A stretch of DNA of 52,937 bases from the NCBI RefSeq assembly GCF_900176505.1, contig NZ_FWYB01000023.1, positions 1-52,937 of the forward strand, read 5' to 3'. A program made the translations under genes and the position numbers. The stretch's first letter is position 1; each line of letters starts with the position of its first letter. Below the pieces are notes generated by a model, which worked only from the letters and a program-made list of their open reading frames with translations, did no database searches and was not told the DNA's origin. Positions 50,512 through 52,937 of the stretch are shown here, one piece after another. This stretch comes from Pedobacter nyackensis (lineage in GTDB: Bacteria > Bacteroidota > Bacteroidia > Sphingobacteriales > Sphingobacteriaceae).

Positions 50512-51288
50512 TTAATAGTTTCTAATTTCTACCCCACCAAATATCGTCACTCCCTCAATTTTCAATATTTTACGTGGCTCTGTATTGTTCATCGGGCCAA
50601 TCGATCTTTTATCGTCCAGTCCCCCAAAAATAGCCACCACATCCGATTTCACTTCCCAGCTTGCTGGCACAATAATTTTCACACCACCAAACAAAGCCAA
50701 TACATCCAGCACAACTACGCCTTCAAAATCAGCCTGCGTTAAATTCACATCACAACCACCAAAAACAGCAATGGCATCTCCTCCTTTAAAGTTTTTTGAA
50801 TGAATAAACTGATGGGTACCACCAAATACACTTACCGAATCCAGAATATCGTTACTATCTGCATTCAAAGGTATCGCACCTGCTTCCCCGGCAGGAGCCT
50901 GCGGTTTAAATCGTTGATCAAACTTACGCTCCCAGCGTTTCCCAATCTTCTTTTCCTTATTAAACGTACTTTTTGGTTTCAATATCAGATATAAGCCCAA
51001 AATGATAAAAGCTGCTGCAAAATAGTATTGAGCGAAGTCTCCCCCATCGATGCGCCTCAACGTGAAGTATCCGCCAACCAGTACCAATATCAGCCAGCCT
51101 CCACCATTAAAATTACGTTTAAAACCGATCAGCAGACCAATTAAAATGAGCAACATATGCCAACTTAATATCCATCCTGGTATACTAAGCCCAATATTCC
51201 TTAGCAGGAATATCATTCCTATCACTAAGATAACGATACCACTCCATATTCTGCTTGAATTATTATTGCTACTATTCCAGTTATCCAT
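50512..51288 (-). CDS. LiaF-like membrane stress protein
   Basis: A 258-residue protein. Four hydrophobic segments (about 15-105: WSGIVILVIGMIFLLRN, MLLILIGLLIGF, GWLILVLVGGYF, FAAAFIILGLYLIL) lead to a C-terminal domain with five repeats of a hydrophobic-FGG motif (VFGGTHQ, VFGGCDV, LFGGVKI, IFGGLDD, IFGGVEI) at roughly 20-residue spacing, typical of the LiaF/DUF2154-like C-terminal domain. LiaF proteins restrain envelope-stress kinases in Firmicutes. Here it heads an operon with a LytS kinase and LytTR regulator rather than LiaRS. An acidic start and basic linker suggest the C-terminal domain is cytoplasmic. Confidence 0.88.
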   Translation of the reverse strand: MDNWNSSNNNSSRIWSGIVILVIGMIFLLRNIGLSIPGWILSWHMLLILIGLLIGFKRNFNGGGWLILVLVGGYFTLRRIDGGDFAQYYFAAAFIILGLYLILKPKSTFNKEKKIGKRWERKFDQRFKPQAPAGEAGAIPLNADSNDILDSVSVFGGTHQFIHSKNFKGGDAIAVFGGCDVNLTQADFEGVVVLDVLALFGGVKIIVPASWEVKSDVVAIFGGLDDKRSIGPMNNTEPRKILKIEGVTIFGGVEIRNY

Positions 51289-51376
51289 CTTCTTCTTTAT
51301 TAGTATTGAGTTTACGACAATCTAAATATGTTTTAAAGTTAAGCACAATTAAAAGCTTACAAACAACGGCCTTGTA

Positions 51377-51433
51377 TACCGGTCCAAATGGTCGGTAAAG
51401 TGGCGCATTTAATCGGTAAAAAAATACCGGTTA
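51377..51433. promoter_or_regulatory. CGGTAAA repeat region, candidate LytTR operator
   Basis: TCGGTAAA occurs at 51392-51399 and 51413-51420, exactly 21 bp apart, with further CGGT cores at 51380 and 51428 and a CGGTA-N6-TACCG inverted repeat (51414-51429). On the LiaF-coding strand this reads as repeated TTTACCGA. It lies 90-145 bases upstream of the LiaF-like gene. Confidence 0.45.
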
Positions 51434-51438
51434 AAGCT

Positions 51439-51483
51439 AAAGGTGCTTACCCGGGAAAATAACATTCCAGAATAAGCACCTTT
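51439..51483. terminator. Hairpin downstream of mscL
   Basis: AAAGGTGCTTA (51439-51449) pairs with TAAGCACCTTT (51473-51483), an 11-bp stem; the loop contains a second GGAA/TTCC pairing. It lies about 26 bases beyond the mscL stop. No T-run follows on the minus strand. Confidence 0.5.
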
Positions 51484-51508
51484 AATATGCCATTGATTGT
51501 ACTGACTT

Positions 51509-51940
51509 CTATTTAGTTTTCAATAAATCTCTGATCTCTGTAAGTAATACTTCTTCTTTTGTTGGCGCTGCAGGGGCTGCCGGAGCTGCTTCCTGTTTAC
51601 GTTTCATAGTATTAATACCTTTTACCAGCATAAATACAGCAAAAGCCAATAATAAGAAGTTGATGGCTACGGTGATAAAGTTACCATAAGCAAAAACAAC
51701 TGCTTCCGGAACTTTCCTTGCATCAACAAGTGCCGTACCCGATTGAACCGTCCCCTTTAACACTACATACATGTTACTGAAATCTACAGATCCGATTATA
51801 GCTGATATCAGTGGCATGATTAAATCATTAACAACACTGTCTATAATCTTACCAAATGCACCCCCAATAATCACACCGACAGCAAGGTCCATCACACTGC
51901 CTTTAATGGCAAATTCCTTAAATTCTTTTACAAATCCCAT
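51509..51940 (-). CDS. mscL: Large-conductance mechanosensitive channel
   Basis: A 143-residue pentameric channel that opens under membrane tension and releases solutes during hypo-osmotic shock. It begins MGFVKEFKEFAIKGSVMDLA, with the pore helix VGVIIGGAFGKIIDSVVNDL, a short periplasmic loop, the second membrane helix ITVAINFLLLAFAVFMLVK, and the cytoplasmic helix (EEVLLTEIRDLLKTK). Length and the GxxxxGGAFGKI signature are standard. It is transcribed on its own; the LiaF operon starts over 200 bases further along. Confidence 0.97.
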   Translation of the reverse strand: MGFVKEFKEFAIKGSVMDLAVGVIIGGAFGKIIDSVVNDLIMPLISAIIGSVDFSNMYVVLKGTVQSGTALVDARKVPEAVVFAYGNFITVAINFLLLAFAVFMLVKGINTMKRKQEAAPAAPAAPTKEEVLLTEIRDLLKTK

Positions 51941-52023
51941 AGGTAGTTTAATTAATTTAAGTAATAAATTTAAAAACTTTATTGTAAATCCAAAGCATTA
52001 AGATGCGCTGAATTTAATTTATT

Positions 52024-52320
52024 TTAACTTATTTTCTTTCTTCTGCTTATTATCAAGTTATTATATACTTTGCTTTGCAAACTTGATGTCGCAAATTGCG
52101 ACATCAAGTTTGCAAACTCCTCTTCATTTAAAATAAAGCAAAAATCCTCGGGAAACCGATCCATATTACGCCGTACCTGTTCATTTAATCGCCTGGTTTC
52201 TACACCATATAATTCAGCTAAATCTTCGTCCAACATCACTTTCTGATCCCGGATTACATAAATCTTATTCATTATAACCTCATCAGGTACAGCAACAGCA
52301 TTTATTTCAGTCATCAGCAT
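52024..52320 (-). CDS. ORF6N-domain protein, shortened C-terminus
   Basis: A 98-residue protein. The ORF6N domain (KIYVIRDQKVMLDEDLAELY, VETRRLNEQVRRNMDRFPED, FCFILNEEEFANLMSQFATSS) is intact and is usually a DNA-binding domain of phage or mobile-element proteins. Known relatives continue for about 100 residues after the SQxATSS region with a WGG-type segment; here it reads SLQSKVYNNLI and stops, so it is probably truncated. The truncation point lies in a perfect 43-nt palindrome. ATG 52320 or 52314 could both start it. It sits at the border of the repeat-rich accessory end. Confidence 0.7.
   Translation of the reverse strand: MLMTEINAVAVPDEVIMNKIYVIRDQKVMLDEDLAELYGVETRRLNEQVRRNMDRFPEDFCFILNEEEFANLMSQFATSSLQSKVYNNLIISRRKKIS
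52074..52116. repeat. Perfect 43-nt palindrome inside the ORF6N gene
   Basis: Arms of 21 bases at 52074-52094 and 52096-52116 are exact reverse complements about the single base 52095. It covers the codons for EFANLMSQFATSSLQ. Confidence 0.9.
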
Positions 52321-52742
52321 ATATTTTTAAATACTTATATCCACCACCTTGACCTCGCCCTCCAGCATCATGAATATAATCATTTAATTAAACAATATAA
52401 TCAAATAGTAAATATTTTACCAATAACATAACTAACAATCTCTGTTAACTATCCTGACTACTACTAAAGTCGAGGGTTGGAATATCCTTGCAATATCATT
52501 ACGCTATCCTTGATATATCATTGCATTATACAGGGGATAATGCAATGATATATCAAGGATAATCCAAGGATATTCCAACCCTGTATTTTAGCACTACTCT
52601 AATTATCATGTCTTATACTGGGATTAGTTTACAGTAAAAAAGCTAATTACTGATTAGTGTTTACTTTTATTTTTGATTTTACTAACTGTAGTTTACAATG
52701 ATAATTTAAATTACTGGTTGGTGTTTACATCTGCTTTTTATT
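52321..52742. other. Repeat-rich non-coding stretch
   Basis: No gene is visible. Bases 52321-52472 are AT-rich without clear structure. The composite inverted repeat occupies 52473-52582 and the 32-bp-period array begins at 52615. Confidence 0.6.
52473..52582. repeat. 110-bp composite inverted repeat
   Basis: Outer arms 52473-52490 and 52565-52582 are a perfect 18-bp inverted repeat. Inner arms 52505-52529 and 52537-52561 are a perfect 25-bp inverted repeat around a 7-nt loop. They are separated by an asymmetric internal loop of 14 nt on the left (52491-52504) and 3 nt on the right (52562-52564). The left loop resembles the adjacent arm (ATATCATT occurs twice), as if one unit had been duplicated. 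It may be a miniature mobile element or a palindromic intergenic repeat. Confidence 0.85.
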
Positions 52743-52760
52743 TTACTGAAATAGGTTTAC
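52615..52760. repeat. Five-copy 18-bp motif array at exact 32-bp period
   Basis: The motif TTACTGNNNNNNGTTTAC recurs with starts at 52615, 52647, 52679, 52711 and 52743. The first copy has ATACTG and the third TTACTA; all five have an exact GTTTAC (52627, 52659, 52691, 52723, 52755). The intervening bases vary, and alternate units resemble one another (a 64-bp superperiod). The last copy overlaps the final codons of the transposase. It looks like an iteron-style set of protein-binding sites at the end of the insertion sequence. Confidence 0.85.
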
Positions 52761-52937
52761 TTCTTTTGAAGGAACTAGTGCTTTTTCCGGTTTTTGGGCA
52801 ATATTCTCTAATACATGGGTGTTTTGTGGGGTTTGAAACTGGCAACTGGTGTGCAGCCGGCGATTATTGTATTTATGTATTCCTAGTTCAACACAATTCT
52901 TTGCCTGAGCAACATTTTTAAAGGTTTTTTCCATATC
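52743..52937 (-). CDS. IS3-family transposase, C-terminal end (5' part outside window)
   Basis: About 64 residues of an integrase-core transposase. TFKNVAQAKNCVELGIHKYN and NRRLHTSCQFQTPQNTH fit the closing segment of IS3-type OrfB (helix with YNNRR, then tP..h), after the DDE catalytic core, which is out of view. The frame is open at the window's right edge, so the ATG at 52934 is probably internal. The stop codon (52743-52745) sits within the fifth motif of the repeat array. It may be an intact element continuing to the right. Confidence 0.75.
   Translation of the reverse strand, partial: DMEKTFKNVAQAKNCVELGIHKYNNRRLHTSCQFQTPQNTHVLENIAQKPEKALVPSKEVNLFQ

Larger units (their letters stand above)
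52615..52937 (-). mobile_element. Left end of an IS3-family insertion sequence (partial)
   Basis: Combines the transposase 3' end with the repeat array that borders it. The exact terminal inverted repeat and any target duplication cannot be fixed because the other end is outside the window. The boundary at 52615 is an estimate. Confidence 0.5.

Noticed and set aside
52615..52760. Array read as a CRISPR
   Set aside because: The conserved part is only 18 bp with six free positions inside it; the remaining 14 bases are not unique spacers (alternate units resemble one another), there are no cas genes, and the array runs into a transposase coding end.
1..52937. tRNA or rRNA genes
   Set aside because: No cloverleaf-like sequence or rRNA-like segment was recognised by eye; a tRNAscan or Rfam search could still find one.

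Overview
The window looks like chromosomal DNA of a Bacteroidota, most likely a Sphingobacteriaceae (Pedobacter-like) bacterium. This is inferred from moderately AT-rich DNA, many non-ATG starts without clear Shine-Dalgarno sequences, and repeated promoter elements of the Bacteroidota type TAnnTTTG. The gene content agrees: LytTR/LytS two-component pairs, a 7TM-DISM histidine kinase, a futalosine-pathway menaquinone gene, type B L31, a DUF1080 protein and a DUF5723-like protein. The genus is not proven by the sequence.

Layout. 1-2117: 5'-part of a DsbD-like thiol:disulfide transporter, a cysteine-synthase-family PLP enzyme, and a decayed divergent Lrp/AsnC fragment. 2128-6116 (minus): a probable sugar-utilisation cluster of FadR/GntR regulator, MFS carrier, exported Gfo/Idh/MocA oxidoreductase and DUF1080 protein. 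6305-10128 (plus): HAD phosphatase, orphan 7TM-DISM sensor kinase and a secreted protein. 10188-16343: guaB, an exported phosphoesterase with a PQQ-like beta-propeller, and a catalytic/non-catalytic M16 peptidase pair. 16462-21353: mqnC and a LytTR regulator/propeller-kinase pair. 21354-23182: a 450-base non-coding stretch, an acidic microprotein and a GNAT-like protein.

23185-28870 is a run of minus-strand housekeeping genes (XRE regulator, mpl, prmA, tpiA, a GlmU-like nucleotidyltransferase, rpmE2, a small conserved protein, methylmalonyl-CoA epimerase). 28994-35189 holds iscS-iscU-iscA, an acyl-CoA ligase, lysS and a small protein. 35236-40936 holds a TPR-like membrane protein, ung, an Lrp regulator, a DtxR/MntR-type regulator with an NRAMP-USP fusion transporter, smpB and pcm. 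41037-48612 holds priA, DUF423, two envelope proteins, tsaB, yidD, rnpA and rpmH. 48725-51940 holds a LiaF-like/LytS/LytTR envelope-stress module and mscL.

The right end (52024-52937) is accessory DNA: a shortened ORF6N gene carrying a perfect 43-nt palindrome, a 110-bp composite inverted repeat, and the 3' end of an IS3-type transposase. Beside and overlapping the transposase lies a five-copy array of an 18-bp motif at an exact 32-bp period. This array is the most unusual structure in the window. Candidate autoregulatory sites also stand out at the GntR, MntR and LiaF/LytTR promoters.
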